64,000 nucleotides of DNA, from contig NZ_SMKZ01000012.1 in NCBI RefSeq assembly GCF_004349065.1, positions 1-64,000 on the forward strand. The letters are read 5' to 3'. The DNA is from Jiangella asiatica (GTDB taxonomy: Bacteria > Actinomycetota > Actinomycetes > Jiangellales > Jiangellaceae). A program made the translations under genes and the position numbers. The notes beneath the pieces were generated by a model. The model saw only the letters and a list, made by a program, of their open reading frames with translations, was not told the DNA's origin and did not search any database. Below are positions 1 to 8,790 of the stretch, one piece after another. Position 1 is the stretch's first letter, and each line of letters begins with the position of its first letter.

Positions 1-747
1 GGGGTGGACCAGGAGGGGGAGCTGGGCGGCCAGAAAGGCCTCGCAGTGCCGGGCCAGCTCGTCGTAGGCCTTGTCGCCGACCAGCGCGCGCAGCTCCGGC
101 TCGTTCGTCACGTAGACCGGCTCGGGGGCGACGTGCGCCTCCGTCGCAGTAGTGCAGTACCAGTCCATGTCGTGCCCGCCGGCGCCCCACCCGGCGCGCT
201 CGTACTCGCCGATGGTGATCTCCAGGTAGGTGCTGCCGTCCGGCCGTTCGGCCTCGCGGTAGGCCCTGCGGATCGGCAGCTGCCAGCACACGTCCGGCTT
301 CGTCTCCAACGGATGCTGCCCGACCTTCACGGCGTACGCGTGCAGCGCGCAGCCCGTCCCGCCGGCGAACCCCGGCCGGTTGAGGAAGACGCAGGCCCCG
401 TCGACGATGCGCGTCTTGCGCTCGCCTTCGTCGTCGGTCGCGACGACGCCGCCGCGCAGGCCCTCTTCGCGCAGCTGCCAGACGTCCGGGCCCAGCTGCA
501 GCGCGGCGGCGCGCACGCGCTTCTCGTCGTCGCCGTCGGAGAAGTGGGCGCCGTGGGTGCAGCAGCCGTCGTCGGGCCGCTCGGCGTAGATGCCCGGGCA
601 GCCGCGTCCGAAGATGCACGTCCACCGCGAGGTCAGCCAGGTCAGGTCGCAGCGCAGCACCTGGCCGTCGTCGGCGGGATCGGTGAACTCCACCCAGGCC
701 CGCGCGCTCTGTGTCCGCAGCTCCATCTCACCGAGAGTACGAGGCAT
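1..747 (-). CDS. Cys-rich conserved actinobacterial protein (3' end outside window)
   Basis: An open frame of 249 codons runs leftward from an ATG at 747 to the window edge without a stop, so the C-terminus is missing. The protein starts [20 protein letters not shown]. It carries a cysteine/histidine cluster ([11 protein letters not shown], then GCCTHG) near residues 38-62 and more Cys residues later (GACVF, GCALH, CW, YC). The spacing suggests a metal-binding or YkgJ-like chelating protein, but no catalytic motif is recognised. It is divergent from the phosphatase gene at 779, with only about 30 nt between the two starts. The function is unknown. Confidence 0.75.
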   Translation of the reverse strand, partial: MPRTLGEMELRTQSARAWVEFTDPADDGQVLRCDLTWLTSRWTCIFGRGCPGIYAERPDDGCCTHGAHFSDGDDEKRVRAAALQLGPDVWQLREEGLRGGVVATDDEGERKTRIVDGACVFLNRPGFAGGTGCALHAYAVKVGQHPLETKPDVCWQLPIRRAYREAERPDGSTYLEITIGEYERAGWGAGGHDMDWYCTTATEAHVAPEPVYVTNEPELRALVGDKAYDELARHCEAFLAAQLPLLVHP

Positions 748-778
748 GTGCCCGTCGGACACGGGTATCGTCGAGTCC

Positions 779-1738
779 GTGCGCATGGGTGTGCTCGACG
801 TGGGTTCCAACACCGTTCACCTGCTGCTGGTCGACGCTCACCGCGGCGCCCGGCCGCTGCCGGCGTACAAGGAGAAGACCGACCTGCGCCTGGTCGAGCT
901 GCTCGACAAGTCCGGCTCCATCGGCAAGGACGGCGCACAGCGGCTGGTCGAGTCCTGCCGGCGCGCGGTGGAGGTCGCCGAGGACAAGGGCGCCACGTCC
1001 ATGCTGGCCTTCGCCACCTCCGCGCTGCGTGAGGCCGTCAACGGCACCGCCGTCCTCGACCAGGTCCGCGAGAAGGCAGGGGTCGACCTGCAGATCCTCT
1101 CCGGTGAGGACGAGGCCCGGCTCACCTTCCTGGCGGTGCGGCGCTGGTACGGCTGGTCCAGCGGCCGGCTGCTCAGCTTCGACATCGGCGGCGGCTCACT
1201 CGAGATGGCCGCCGGCATCGACGAGGACCCCGACGTCGCGGTGTCGCTGTCGCTGGGCGCTGCCCGGCTCACCGGCGACTGGTTCAGCGCCGACCCGCCG
1301 CCGAAGGAAGAGGTCCGGGCGGTGCGCCGGCACGTGCGTGCCGAGATCGCATCCGTCGTCGGCAGCGTGAACCGCTACGGCGTCCCCGACCAGGCGGTCG
1401 CGTCCAGCAAGACGTTCCGCTCGCTGGCCCGGGTGGCCGGCGCCGCGCCGTCGGGCGAGGGACCGTACGTCCGGCGCACCCTGAGCAGAGACGACCTCCA
1501 GGACCTGGTCAAGAAGCTGGGCTCGATGTCGGCAGCGGAGCGCGCCAAACTACCCGGCGTCTCTGCCAGCCGGGCCGGGCAGCTGCTGGCCGGTGCCATC
1601 GTCGCCGACGCGGCCATGGACCTGTTCGAGGTCCGCTCCGTCGCCATCTGCCCGTGGGCGCTGCGCGAAGGGATCATCCTGCGCCGGCTGGACCAGATCG
1701 AAGGGGCCGGTTTCGGCGAATCGGACGATTCGGGTTAG
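779..1738 (+). CDS. Ppx/GppA family exopolyphosphatase
   Basis: This 319-residue protein belongs to the ASKHA-fold exopolyphosphatase/guanosine pentaphosphate phosphatase family, which acts on polyphosphate or pppGpp in the cytoplasm. The N-terminal phosphate loop [18 protein letters not shown] lies at about residues 4-21 and the second loop [13 protein letters not shown] at about 139-151. The GTG at 779 gives VRMGVLDV, matching the usual short N-terminus of actinobacterial homologues; ATG 785 is the alternative. The length fits the short actinobacterial form without an HD domain. The neighbours, a VanY-like peptidase and a sugar-phosphate isomerase on the same strand, resemble Streptomyces layouts. 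Whether the substrate is polyP or pppGpp cannot be decided from sequence. Confidence 0.88.
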   Translation: MRMGVLDVGSNTVHLLLVDAHRGARPLPAYKEKTDLRLVELLDKSGSIGKDGAQRLVESCRRAVEVAEDKGATSMLAFATSALREAVNGTAVLDQVREKAGVDLQILSGEDEARLTFLAVRRWYGWSSGRLLSFDIGGGSLEMAAGIDEDPDVAVSLSLGAARLTGDWFSADPPPKEEVRAVRRHVRAEIASVVGSVNRYGVPDQAVASSKTFRSLARVAGAAPSGEGPYVRRTLSRDDLQDLVKKLGSMSAAERAKLPGVSASRAGQLLAGAIVADAAMDLFEVRSVAICPWALREGIILRRLDQIEGAGFGESDDSG

Positions 1739-1791
1739 AGTCGTCTGGCCGTTACCGGCCCGTGACCTCGACCCCCGGAGGACCGCCGCTC

Positions 1792-2610
1792 GTGCCCCAT
1801 GCTCGACACGCCGTACGTCGACACGGCACGACGTCAAGGCACAAGCGGCGCCACGCACCGCGCCTTCTGCGGTTCGTGCTGCCGGTCGCCGGGGCCGGTG
1901 CGGCCGCCGGTGCCGCCGTCGGGGTCATCACCATGTCCGCCGACCCGGCCGGCACGACCGCCGCGATCGCTCCGGTCTCGCCGGTGCCGTTCGAGGTCGG
2001 TGGGCTGCGTGAGGACGCCGCCGACGACGCCGCGCGGTCCGACGAGCGCGACACGCCGTCTCCGCGGGCCGGCGCCGGCCCGACGGTGACACCGTCGCCC
2101 ACCCCGACTCCTACGCCCACGCCGACTCCCACCCCGACGCCCGCGCCGACTTCTACCGGCTTCCCGCCGATCGAGGGCTGTGACGCCACCCCCGCCGATG
2201 ACGACGTCCCCAACGGCGAGCTGAGCGACGCGCACCTGTGCCCCATCGGCGAGGAACACCAGCTGCAGCCCGAGGCGGCCGCGGCGTTCGTGGCGCTGGA
2301 TGCCTACTACCGCGCCGAGACTGGCGAGAGCCTGGTCGCCTGCGTCACCGACTCCTACCGCAGCTACGACGAGCAGGTCGACGTCGCCGACCGCAAGCCC
2401 GGCCTGGCCGCGGTCCCCGGCACGAGCAACCACGGCTGGGGCCTCGCTGTCGACATCGGCTGCGGTGCCAACACCTTCGAGGGTCAGCTCTACGGCTGGC
2501 TCGACGCCCACGCCGAGGACTTCGGCTGGCACAACCCGGGCTGGGCCCAGCCCGGCGGTTCCAACCCCGAGTCGTGGCACTGGGAGTACGACAGCAGCTT
2601 GCTGCCTTAG
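1792..2610 (+). CDS. Membrane-anchored VanY-like D,D-carboxypeptidase (M15B)
   Basis: The GTG at 1792 was chosen because GGAGGA at 1777-1782 lies 9 nt upstream. The 272-residue product has a basic N-terminus, one hydrophobic segment (about residues 25-48), a disordered linker with a (TP)n run near residues 100-125, and a C-terminal M15B peptidase domain. Metal-site motifs are visible: SYRSYDEQ, GTSNHGWGLAVDIG (His and Asp ligands) and ESWHWEY (third His). The family trims the terminal D-Ala of peptidoglycan stems outside the membrane. The TP-rich linker probably spans the wall-proximal space. It lies 53 nt downstream of the Ppx/GppA gene. Confidence 0.87.
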   Translation: MPHARHAVRRHGTTSRHKRRHAPRLLRFVLPVAGAGAAAGAAVGVITMSADPAGTTAAIAPVSPVPFEVGGLREDAADDAARSDERDTPSPRAGAGPTVTPSPTPTPTPTPTPTPTPAPTSTGFPPIEGCDATPADDDVPNGELSDAHLCPIGEEHQLQPEAAAAFVALDAYYRAETGESLVACVTDSYRSYDEQVDVADRKPGLAAVPGTSNHGWGLAVDIGCGANTFEGQLYGWLDAHAEDFGWHNPGWAQPGGSNPESWHWEYDSSLLP

Positions 2611-2685
2611 GCGGGCGCGCGATGGCGCGATCTCGTGCGGTGAGCGCGGCCCCGGGCCGCGGCCGGGCGCCTTACCCTTGGGAGC

Positions 2686-3576
2686 GTGTCCGAACTGCGG
2701 CAGAGTGCTTCCGGGGTGCTGCGCGTCCCCGAGGCACCGGTGGGGCTCTCCACGGCGTCGGTATACCCGCAGGGGGTCGCGTCGGCCTTCGAGATGGCCG
2801 CGTCGCTGGGCTACGACGGCGTCGAGCTCATGGTCTGGACCGACCCGATCAGCCAGGACGTCGACCAGGTCGAGGAACTGACGCAGCGTTACGGGCTGCC
2901 GGTGCTGTCGGTGCACGCGCCGTGCCTGCTCATCACCCAGCGGGTGTGGTCGCCGGACCCGACGGTGCGGCTCACTCGGTCGCTGGAGGCGGCGCGGCGC
3001 CTGGGCGCGTCCACCGTCGTCGTCCACCCGCCGTTCCGCTGGCAGCGTGAGTATGCGCGCGGGTTCGTCGAACTGGTGGCTCGGCTGGAGGACGAGTTCG
3101 GCATCGACGTCGCGGTCGAGAACATGTACCCGTGGCGCGCGGCCGGCCGCGAGGTGGCCGCCTACGCGCCGGACTGGGACCCCACCGACGAGGAGTACCG
3201 CAACATCACGCTCGACCTGTCGCACGCCGCGGTGGCGGGCATGGACGCCCTGCGGATGGCCGAGGCGCTGGGCGACCGGCTCAGCCACGTGCACATGACC
3301 GACGGCACCGGCTCCGCACGCGACGAGCACCTGATCCCGGGCCGGGGCAAGCAGCCGTGCTCGGCGCTGCTGGAGCGACTGGCCCGCATCGAGTGGTCGG
3401 GGACGGTCATCCTCGAGGTGACGACACGGCGGGCGCGAACCACCGCCGAGCGCGAGGCCGATCTCGCCGAAGCGCTTGCGTTCACCAGGCTCAACCTGGC
3501 CGCCTCCGTGCAGACGGCGTTCGCCGTCGGCCCTGATGGGACGGCGCAGCTGGTCGCCCGCGGCCCGGCGGCCTGA
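2686..3576 (+). CDS. Sugar-phosphate isomerase/epimerase-like TIM barrel
   Basis: The 296-residue protein belongs to the AP-endonuclease family 2 / xylose-isomerase-like TIM-barrel superfamily. Characteristic pieces are [11 protein letters not shown] at the N-terminus, [51 protein letters not shown] and LIPGRG, which hold the His, Glu and Asp metal ligands expected of this fold. The GTG start at 2686 follows GGGAGC. The exact substrate is unknown. Homologues lie near Ppx/GppA and proC genes in actinomycetes, as here, but the reason for that linkage is not established. Confidence 0.83.
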   Translation: MSELRQSASGVLRVPEAPVGLSTASVYPQGVASAFEMAASLGYDGVELMVWTDPISQDVDQVEELTQRYGLPVLSVHAPCLLITQRVWSPDPTVRLTRSLEAARRLGASTVVVHPPFRWQREYARGFVELVARLEDEFGIDVAVENMYPWRAAGREVAAYAPDWDPTDEEYRNITLDLSHAAVAGMDALRMAEALGDRLSHVHMTDGTGSARDEHLIPGRGKQPCSALLERLARIEWSGTVILEVTTRRARTTAEREADLAEALAFTRLNLAASVQTAFAVGPDGTAQLVARGPAA

Positions 3577-3720
3577 CGGCTCGAGATCCACCGCGGGCGC
3601 TCGAACGCGCCGAAAACGTGATCGCCTCCGGCGCGGGGACGGCCGTCGCCGAGCAGCACGGGGGGAGATTGCCGCAGGAGAATGCGGTTCGGGCAACCTC
3701 TGCCCCGTGCTCTCAGCTGT

Positions 3721-3754
3721 CAGCCAAGGGCACCGATGACGGTGCCGACGGCTG
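3721..3754 (-). terminator. Hairpin terminator of the secreted repeat-protein gene
   Basis: The stem is CAGCC (3721-3725) with GGCTG (3750-3754), then a 3x3 internal loop, then GGCACC (3729-3734) with GGTGCC (3741-3746), loop GATGAC. It begins 3 nt past the stop of the leftward gene ending at 3757. There is no U-tract, which is common for actinobacterial terminators. The rest of 3577-3720 shows no gene. Confidence 0.55.
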
Positions 3755-3756
3755 GG

Positions 3757-4257
3757 TCAGTTGCTCTGCGGCAGAACCTGGGTGCCCTCCGGCAGCATGC
3801 CCAGCAGGTCCAGCAGCTCCTGCTCGGTGAGCTCGTCGGGGGTGACACCCTCCGGCAGCAGCTCGGTCAGCTTCTCCTGCATCTCGGCCGGGATCTCCTC
3901 CGAGCCGTTGCAGGCCTCGTACTCGCCGCTCTGGTTGCCCAGCAGGATGTTGAACGGACCCTGCCAGAACCAGGGCAGGATGCACGCGTTGTCGGCGATG
4001 CTGCTGCCCTCGGCGTCCTCAGCGGCACCGTTGCAGGCCGAGTACGACCCGTCCTGGTTCTCGACCAGGAAGTTGATCGGACCCTGCCAGAACCAGGGAA
4101 GGACACAGGCGTTGTTCAGGATGTCGACCTCGGGCAGTGCTTCGGTGCCCGGGACGTCGACGCGGTCGGACTCGGCTGCCGAAGCCGAAGCTCCGAACCC
4201 GACGCAGGCGGCGAACGCCACACCTGCGACGAGAGCGCCGCGCAGTACGTTCTTCAC
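3757..4257 (-). CDS. Small secreted protein with two Trp-rich Cys-paired repeats
   Basis: The 166-residue protein starts at a GTG (4257) preceded by AAGGAG at 4264-4269. It has a Sec signal peptide ending near ASASAAES (residues 1-28). Two repeats of about 30 residues follow: NNACVLPWFWQGPINF...ACNG (about 47-77) and DNACILPWFWQGPFNI...ACNG (about 88-118). Each has a Cys at both ends and an invariant PWFWQGP core. The acidic C-terminus (EEIPAEMQEKL...LLGMLPEG) is predicted to be helical. The paired cysteines per repeat recall chaplins, but the motif differs, so it is not called one. A structural or surface role is only a guess. A hairpin terminator follows directly. Confidence 0.75.
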   Translation of the reverse strand: MKNVLRGALVAGVAFAACVGFGASASAAESDRVDVPGTEALPEVDILNNACVLPWFWQGPINFLVENQDGSYSACNGAAEDAEGSSIADNACILPWFWQGPFNILLGNQSGEYEACNGSEEIPAEMQEKLTELLPEGVTPDELTEQELLDLLGMLPEGTQVLPQSN

Positions 4258-4720
4258 AACAATACTCCTTGACTGATCAAACTGTGTTGCGGGCGGATGG
4301 TGCCTTGATGCGCATCAGGCTGAAAGCTTTGACGCGCGGGACGGCTATGTCAAGCGTGTTGTCGGAGAGTCACCTGATTGGTGTGACACGTCCGGCAGGG
4401 CGGTTCCAGCTGATCGCGTCGGTTCGGCTCTGAGCTGGGCTTTCAGACAGGTCGCGCCCGGTGTCGACCCATTTGGCAGAAGTCCTGAACAATGTCGGTA
4501 CGGTGTATGAAATGTGCGCAGGCGACGGAATTCGCGGCTCAACTCACCGGGAATGTGGGACATCTGCGCCGATATGGCCGCGACGTCGGCATGGGTGCGT
4601 TGGCGTAGGATGGACGGAATCGTGGAGGACGAGAATTCGCCCGGTGCGGCGGTTGACGAGACGGTGTCCGCGGCGGCAGATTCACCGAATGGTGAATTGC
4701 CGGTTGGGCGGGACGCCGTG
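4258..4720. other. Intergenic region between secreted protein and TetR regulator
   Basis: This 463-nt stretch is less GC-rich than its surroundings. It holds the Shine-Dalgarno sequence of the leftward gene and a perfect leftward TTGACA at 4348-4353, but without a convincing -10. On the rightward strand an in-frame extension of the TetR gene could begin at ATG 4610 or GTG 4622; its third-position GC is lower than in the body of the gene. No other coding sequence is supported. Confidence 0.4.
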
Positions 4721-5344
4721 ATGGGACGAACCCAGGCTCGGGGCCGCTCGGGCCGACGCCGCGGTGCGCCAGACACCCGCGGCGAGATCCTGGCTGCCGC
4801 GCGCGCCGAGTTCGGCGAGCGCGGGTACGACGGTGCCACTATGCGCGGCATCGCCCGGGCCGCCGCCGTCGATCCGGCGCTCGTGCACCACTACTTCGGC
4901 ACCAAGGAGAAGCTGTTCCTGGCCGCCATGGAGATCCCGTTCGACCCGGTCATCATCAGTGAGCGGATCGCCGACACGACCAGCACTATGGGCATCGGCG
5001 AGCGCGCCATCCGCACGTTCCTCGGTGTCTGGGGCGACCCGGTCGGCCGGGCACCCATCCTCGCGATGCTGCGCTCGGCGATGCGGCACGAGGCCGCCGC
5101 GACGCTGCTGCGCCAGTTCATCACCCGCGTCGTCCTCGGCCGCGTCCTGGTGGCGTTCGAGAGCATGCCCGACGGTGCGCTGCGGGCCGAGGCGATGGTG
5201 TCGCACCTGGTCGGCCTGGCCATCGTCCGCTACGTGGTGAAGCTCGAGCCGATCGCCTCCGTGTCCGACGAGGAGCTCATCGCCCTGGTCGCCCCGGTGC
5301 TGCAGCGGTACTTCGACGGCGGACTTCCGCCGTCGCCGGGCTGA
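4721..5344 (+). CDS. TetR family repressor of the adjacent ABC exporter
   Basis: The product of about 207 residues has a classic N-terminal TetR helix-turn-helix: TRGEILAAARAEFGERGYDG, then MRGIARAAAVDPALVHHYF and GTKEKLFLAAME. The C-terminal ligand and dimer domain ends in LQRYFDGG, similar to the actinobacterial class next to ABC-2 exporters. ATG 4721 was chosen because the upstream extension (ATG 4610) has weaker codon bias and little homology-like character; the RBS is poor at both. The ABC exporter begins 96 nt downstream, and a palindrome overlapping that promoter is the likely operator. The inducing ligand is unknown. Confidence 0.85.
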   Translation: MGRTQARGRSGRRRGAPDTRGEILAAARAEFGERGYDGATMRGIARAAAVDPALVHHYFGTKEKLFLAAMEIPFDPVIISERIADTTSTMGIGERAIRTFLGVWGDPVGRAPILAMLRSAMRHEAAATLLRQFITRVVLGRVLVAFESMPDGALRAEAMVSHLVGLAIVRYVVKLEPIASVSDEELIALVAPVLQRYFDGGLPPSPG

Positions 5345-5403
5345 CCGTCGGCGGAGCCCGCGACCCGGTCGCGGGCGTGACGTCATTCACATCCACCCCT
5401 GGG

Positions 5404-5448
5404 TTGACGTGGCTACCGCGCGAGCGCAATATTCATCACATGATGAAT
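5404..5448 (+). promoter_or_regulatory. Leaderless promoter with overlapping TetR-type operator
   Basis: TTGACG at 5404-5409, a 17-nt spacer and CAATAT at 5427-5432 predict initiation at about 5440, the A of the ABC ATPase ATG. An 18-bp palindrome, ATTCATCA-CA-TGATGAAT (5431-5448), has perfect 8-bp arms and covers the -10, the start site and the start codon. No Shine-Dalgarno sequence precedes the ATG. Binding of the upstream TetR protein here would block transcription directly. Binding by this regulator is inferred from position and symmetry. Confidence 0.72.
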
Positions 5449-6216
5449 TACGTCCCGGAGCACACGGTCGACCCCACCGGCCACGGTGTGCCGGCGATCC
5501 GGATCCGAGGGCTGCGCGTCGTTCGCGGCCCGCTGACCGTGCTGGACGACTTCGACCTCGACATCCGTCGCGGCACCCTGACCGGGCTGCTCGGCCCCTC
5601 CGGGTCGGGCAAGTCGACGCTGATGCGCGCGATCGTGGGCGTGCAGCAGGTGGCGGGCGGGACCGTCGAGGTCCTGGGCGAGCCGGCCGGCTCCAAGCCG
5701 CTGCGCGACCGGGTCGCCTACGTCACGCAGGCGCCCAGCGTCTACGCCGACCTCACCGTCCGGCAGAACCTGCGCTACTACGCCCGGGTGCTCGGCGCGC
5801 CGCTCAGTGACGTCGACCGCGCCATCGAGCAGGTGGAGCTCGCCACCCACGCCGATCACCTGGTCGGCCGGCTCTCCGGTGGCCAGCACTCACGGGTGTC
5901 GCTGGCCACCGCGCTGCTCGGCGAGCCGGAGGTGCTGGTGCTCGACGAGCCGACCGTCGGCCTCGACCCGGTGCTGCGGGTCCAGCTGTGGGAGCTGTTC
6001 AACCGGCTCGCCGCCGACGGTGCCACGCTGCTGGTGTCCAGTCACGTGATGGACGAGGCCGAGCGGTGCGAACGGCTGATCCTGCTGCGCGAAGGCATGC
6101 TGCTGGCCGACGACACCCTGGCCGGCCTGCTCGCCCGGACCGGTGCGGCCGACGCCGAGGGCGCGTTCCTGGAACTGATCGAGAAAGCGGAGAAGAAGGA
6201 GGCGGGCGACCGATGA
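5440..6216 (+). CDS. ABC-2 type exporter ATP-binding subunit
   Basis: The 258-residue ATPase has Walker A GPSGSGKST (about residues 48-56), Q-loop VTQAPSVY, signature LSGGQHSR, Walker B VLVLDEP and the H-loop SSHVMDE. The domain order and length are those of drug or lipid ABC-2 exporters (DrrA/CcmA-like). ATG 5440, immediately followed by ATG 5443, is favoured because the predicted transcript begins there. The stop overlaps the permease start by 4 nt (ATGA), so the two are translationally coupled. The likely role is export of a hydrophobic compound sensed by the upstream TetR protein. Confidence 0.9.
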   Translation: MMNYVPEHTVDPTGHGVPAIRIRGLRVVRGPLTVLDDFDLDIRRGTLTGLLGPSGSGKSTLMRAIVGVQQVAGGTVEVLGEPAGSKPLRDRVAYVTQAPSVYADLTVRQNLRYYARVLGAPLSDVDRAIEQVELATHADHLVGRLSGGQHSRVSLATALLGEPEVLVLDEPTVGLDPVLRVQLWELFNRLAADGATLLVSSHVMDEAERCERLILLREGMLLADDTLAGLLARTGAADAEGAFLELIEKAEKKEAGDR

Positions 6217-6941
6217 CGCCGCGCATCACCCTGGCCACCGCCACCCGCGTCGTGCAGCAGCTGCGTCACGATCCGCGCACCATCGCGCTGATGCTGGTAG
6301 TCCCGAGCCTGCTCATGGCGCTGCTCTGGTGGGTCTACGACGGCGGCCCGCTGTTCGACCAGATCGGCCCCGCGCTGCTGGCGATCTTCCCGTTCCTCGT
6401 CATGTTCCTGGTGACGTCGATCGCGACGCTGCGCGAGCGGACGTCCGGAACCCTGGAGCGCCTGCTGTCCATGCCGACCGGGAAGCTGGACTTCCTCCTC
6501 GGCTACGCGCTGGCGTTCGGCGTCGTCGCACTGGTGCAGGCGCTGATCACGTCGACCGTGGCCGTCGCGCTGCTGGACATGCAGGCGGCCGGGCCGACCT
6601 GGGTGCTGATCGCCGTCGCGGTGTTCGACGCGCTGCTGGGCGTCGCGCTGGGGCTGTTCGTCAGTGCGTTCGCGTCGACGGAGTTCCAGGTGGTCCAGTT
6701 CATGCCGGCGCTGATCCTGCCGCAGTTCCTGCTGTGTGGCCTGCTGGTGCCGCGCGACCAGCTGCCCGACGTGCTCGAAGCGATCTCGAACGTCCTGCCG
6801 CTCTCGTATGCGGTCGATGCGATGACCGAGGTGAGGGCGAACGCCGACCCGGCCGTCTGGGCCGAGATCAGCGTGGTGCTGGCCTTCTCCGTCGCACTGC
6901 TCGCCCTCGGCGCCGCGACGCTGCGTCGTCGTACGCCCTGA
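6213..6941 (+). CDS. ABC-2 type exporter permease subunit
   Basis: The 242-residue membrane protein has about six hydrophobic segments and the ABC-2 layout: an N-terminal helix near LMLVVPSLLMALLWW, then the amphipathic stretch RERTSGTLERLLSMP typical of this family, and a late segment with LPQFLLCGLLVPRDQLP. It forms the membrane channel partner of the ATPase encoded just upstream, with which it overlaps by 4 nt. It is short but complete for the family. The substrate is not predictable. Confidence 0.88.
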   Translation: MTPRITLATATRVVQQLRHDPRTIALMLVVPSLLMALLWWVYDGGPLFDQIGPALLAIFPFLVMFLVTSIATLRERTSGTLERLLSMPTGKLDFLLGYALAFGVVALVQALITSTVAVALLDMQAAGPTWVLIAVAVFDALLGVALGLFVSAFASTEFQVVQFMPALILPQFLLCGLLVPRDQLPDVLEAISNVLPLSYAVDAMTEVRANADPAVWAEISVVLAFSVALLALGAATLRRRTP

Positions 6942-7038
6942 GGAGCCCGGCGCCGGCGATCGGTGCCGTACCCTGGCGGAGTCCGTGCATAGCGCAGCCG
7001 TCGGCCATGAGCGACGGACGTGAGGAGAGGGCACCGAC

Positions 7039-7980
7039 TTGGCAGGATCGATGGTGCGGTCGGCGTTGCTGGGTGCGTCGCGCAGCGACCGGCTGCGGCT
7101 CGCGGTGGAGCGGTTCCCGCTGACCCGCAACCTGGTCGCTCAGTACGTCGCCGGCACCGACCAGGCCGACGCCGTCCGGGTGGCCGGCGAACTGGTGGAC
7201 GAGGGCCTGACGGTCACCATCGACCACCTCGGCGAGGACACCTTCGACCGCGCCCAGGCGGTCACGGTCGCGCAGGCCTACGTGTCGCTGCTGGAGGCGC
7301 TGCAGAAGGCGGAGCTCGGCGTCGAGGCCGAGGTGTCGGTGAAGCTGTCCGCCGTCGGCCAGGCGCTCAGCGGCGACGGGGAAGCCATCGCGCTGGAGAA
7401 CGCTCGGCAGATCTGCCAGGCCGCGGCCGAGGCGGGCACCACGGTCACCCTCGACATGGAGGACCACACCACCACCGACTCCACCCTCGCCATCCTGCGC
7501 GAGCTGCGCCAGGACTTCCCGAACACGGGCGCGGTGGTGCAGGCGTACCTCAAACGCACCGAGGCCGACTGCCGCGACCTGGCGTACGAGGGCTCCCGCG
7601 TGCGCCTGTGCAAGGGCGCCTACGACGAGCCGGCCAGTGTCGCCTACCAGGACCGCGGCGAGATCGACCGGTCCTTCGTGCGGTGCATGAAGGTGCTGTT
7701 CGGCGCAGACGGCTACCCGATGATCGCAACGCACGACCCCCGACTGGTCGAGATCGCCGGCTCTCTGGCCGCCCGGCACCGGCGTGAGCAGGGCAGTTAC
7801 GAGTACCAGATGCTGTTCGGCATCCGGCCGCGCGAGCAGCGCCGGCTGGTCCGGGCCGGTGAGCGGGTCCGCGTCTATGTCCCGTACGGCCAGGAGTGGT
7901 ACGGGTACCTCATCCGTCGGCTGGCCGAGAAGCCGGCCAACCTGGCCTTCTTCCTTCGATCGGTGGCGAGCAAGAAATGA
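7039..7980 (+). CDS. Proline dehydrogenase (monofunctional)
   Basis: This 313-residue FAD-linked enzyme oxidises proline to pyrroline-5-carboxylate. It shows the family beta-barrel motifs: VSVKLSAVG, LDMEDHTTTDSTLAI, VQAYLKRTEAD, RLCKGAYDEP, MIATHDPRL and YEYQMLFGIRP. TTG 7039 was chosen because GAGGAGAGG (7022-7030) lies 8 nt upstream; ATG 7051 is the alternative. Its last codon overlaps the proC start by 4 nt. Coupling a proline-degrading enzyme to a P5C reductase is unusual on metabolic grounds, because together they could form a proline/P5C cycle, but the pairing is known in actinomycetes. Confidence 0.92.
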   Translation: MAGSMVRSALLGASRSDRLRLAVERFPLTRNLVAQYVAGTDQADAVRVAGELVDEGLTVTIDHLGEDTFDRAQAVTVAQAYVSLLEALQKAELGVEAEVSVKLSAVGQALSGDGEAIALENARQICQAAAEAGTTVTLDMEDHTTTDSTLAILRELRQDFPNTGAVVQAYLKRTEADCRDLAYEGSRVRLCKGAYDEPASVAYQDRGEIDRSFVRCMKVLFGADGYPMIATHDPRLVEIAGSLAARHRREQGSYEYQMLFGIRPREQRRLVRAGERVRVYVPYGQEWYGYLIRRLAEKPANLAFFLRSVASKK

Positions 7981-8783
7981 CGGTCGCGATTCTCGGTGTC
8001 GGTGTCATGGGCGAGGCCCTGCTGTCCGGTCTGGTCCAGGCGGGCAGGCAGGTCTCCGAGCTGCTGGTCACCGACCGGCGGCCGGACCGCGCCGCCGAGC
8101 TGACCGAGCGGTACGGCGTCGAGGTGGTCACCAACGCCACCGCCGTGAAGCGCGCCGACACCGTCGTGCTGGTGGTGAAGCCCCAGGACATGGGCTCGCT
8201 GCTGGACGAGGTCGCCGACGCGGCCCGGCCCGGGCAGCTGTTCGTGTCGCTCGCGGCCGGCATCACCACGTCGTTCATCGAGTCGCGCCTCCCCGACGGC
8301 GTCGCCGTCGTGCGGGTCATGCCGAACACGCCGGCGCTGGTCGACGAGGGCATGGCGGCCATCTCCGCCGGTTCGCACTGCGACGAGGCCCACTTGCGCG
8401 AGGCCGAGGAGCTCATCCGTTCCACCGGCAAGGTGCTCCGGGTGCCGGAGAAGCAGCAGGACGCGGTCACCGCGATCTCCGGTTCCGGTCCCGCGTACGT
8501 GTTCTACGTGGTCGAGGCGATGATCGAGGCCGGCGTGCACATGGGGCTGCCGCGGTCCACCGCCACCGAGCTGGTCGTCCAGACACTGGTCGGCTCGGCC
8601 AAGCTGCTGCGCGACACCGGCGAGCACCCGACCGTCCTGCGCGAGCGGGTCACGTCGCCAGGCGGCACGACGGCGGCGGCGCTGCGGCTGCTCGAGGAGG
8701 GCCGGGTCCGCGCCGACTTCCTGGCCGCGATGGAGGCCGCGCGCGACCGCTCCCGGGCGCTGTCGTCGGGCGAACCCGTGTGA
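7977..8783 (+). CDS. proC: Pyrroline-5-carboxylate reductase
   Basis: The 268-residue enzyme reduces P5C to proline with NAD(P)H. It has the Rossmann motif AILGVGVMGEALLSG at the N-terminus, VVLVVKPQDM, VRVMPNTPALV, AISGSGPAYVF and the C-terminal signature LRERVTSPGGTTAAALRLLE. The ATG at 7977 sits inside an ATGA overlap with the proline dehydrogenase gene, fixing the start. It is the last step of proline synthesis, and the coupling suggests joint control of proline and NADPH turnover. Confidence 0.95.
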   Translation: MTVAILGVGVMGEALLSGLVQAGRQVSELLVTDRRPDRAAELTERYGVEVVTNATAVKRADTVVLVVKPQDMGSLLDEVADAARPGQLFVSLAAGITTSFIESRLPDGVAVVRVMPNTPALVDEGMAAISAGSHCDEAHLREAEELIRSTGKVLRVPEKQQDAVTAISGSGPAYVFYVVEAMIEAGVHMGLPRSTATELVVQTLVGSAKLLRDTGEHPTVLRERVTSPGGTTAAALRLLEEGRVRADFLAAMEAARDRSRALSSGEPV

Positions 8784-8790
8784 CCTCAGC

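Noticed and set aside
1834-3696. 620-codon minus-strand open frame
   Set aside because: It covers the VanY-like and isomerase genes and has only Arg/Pro/Gly-rich sequence.
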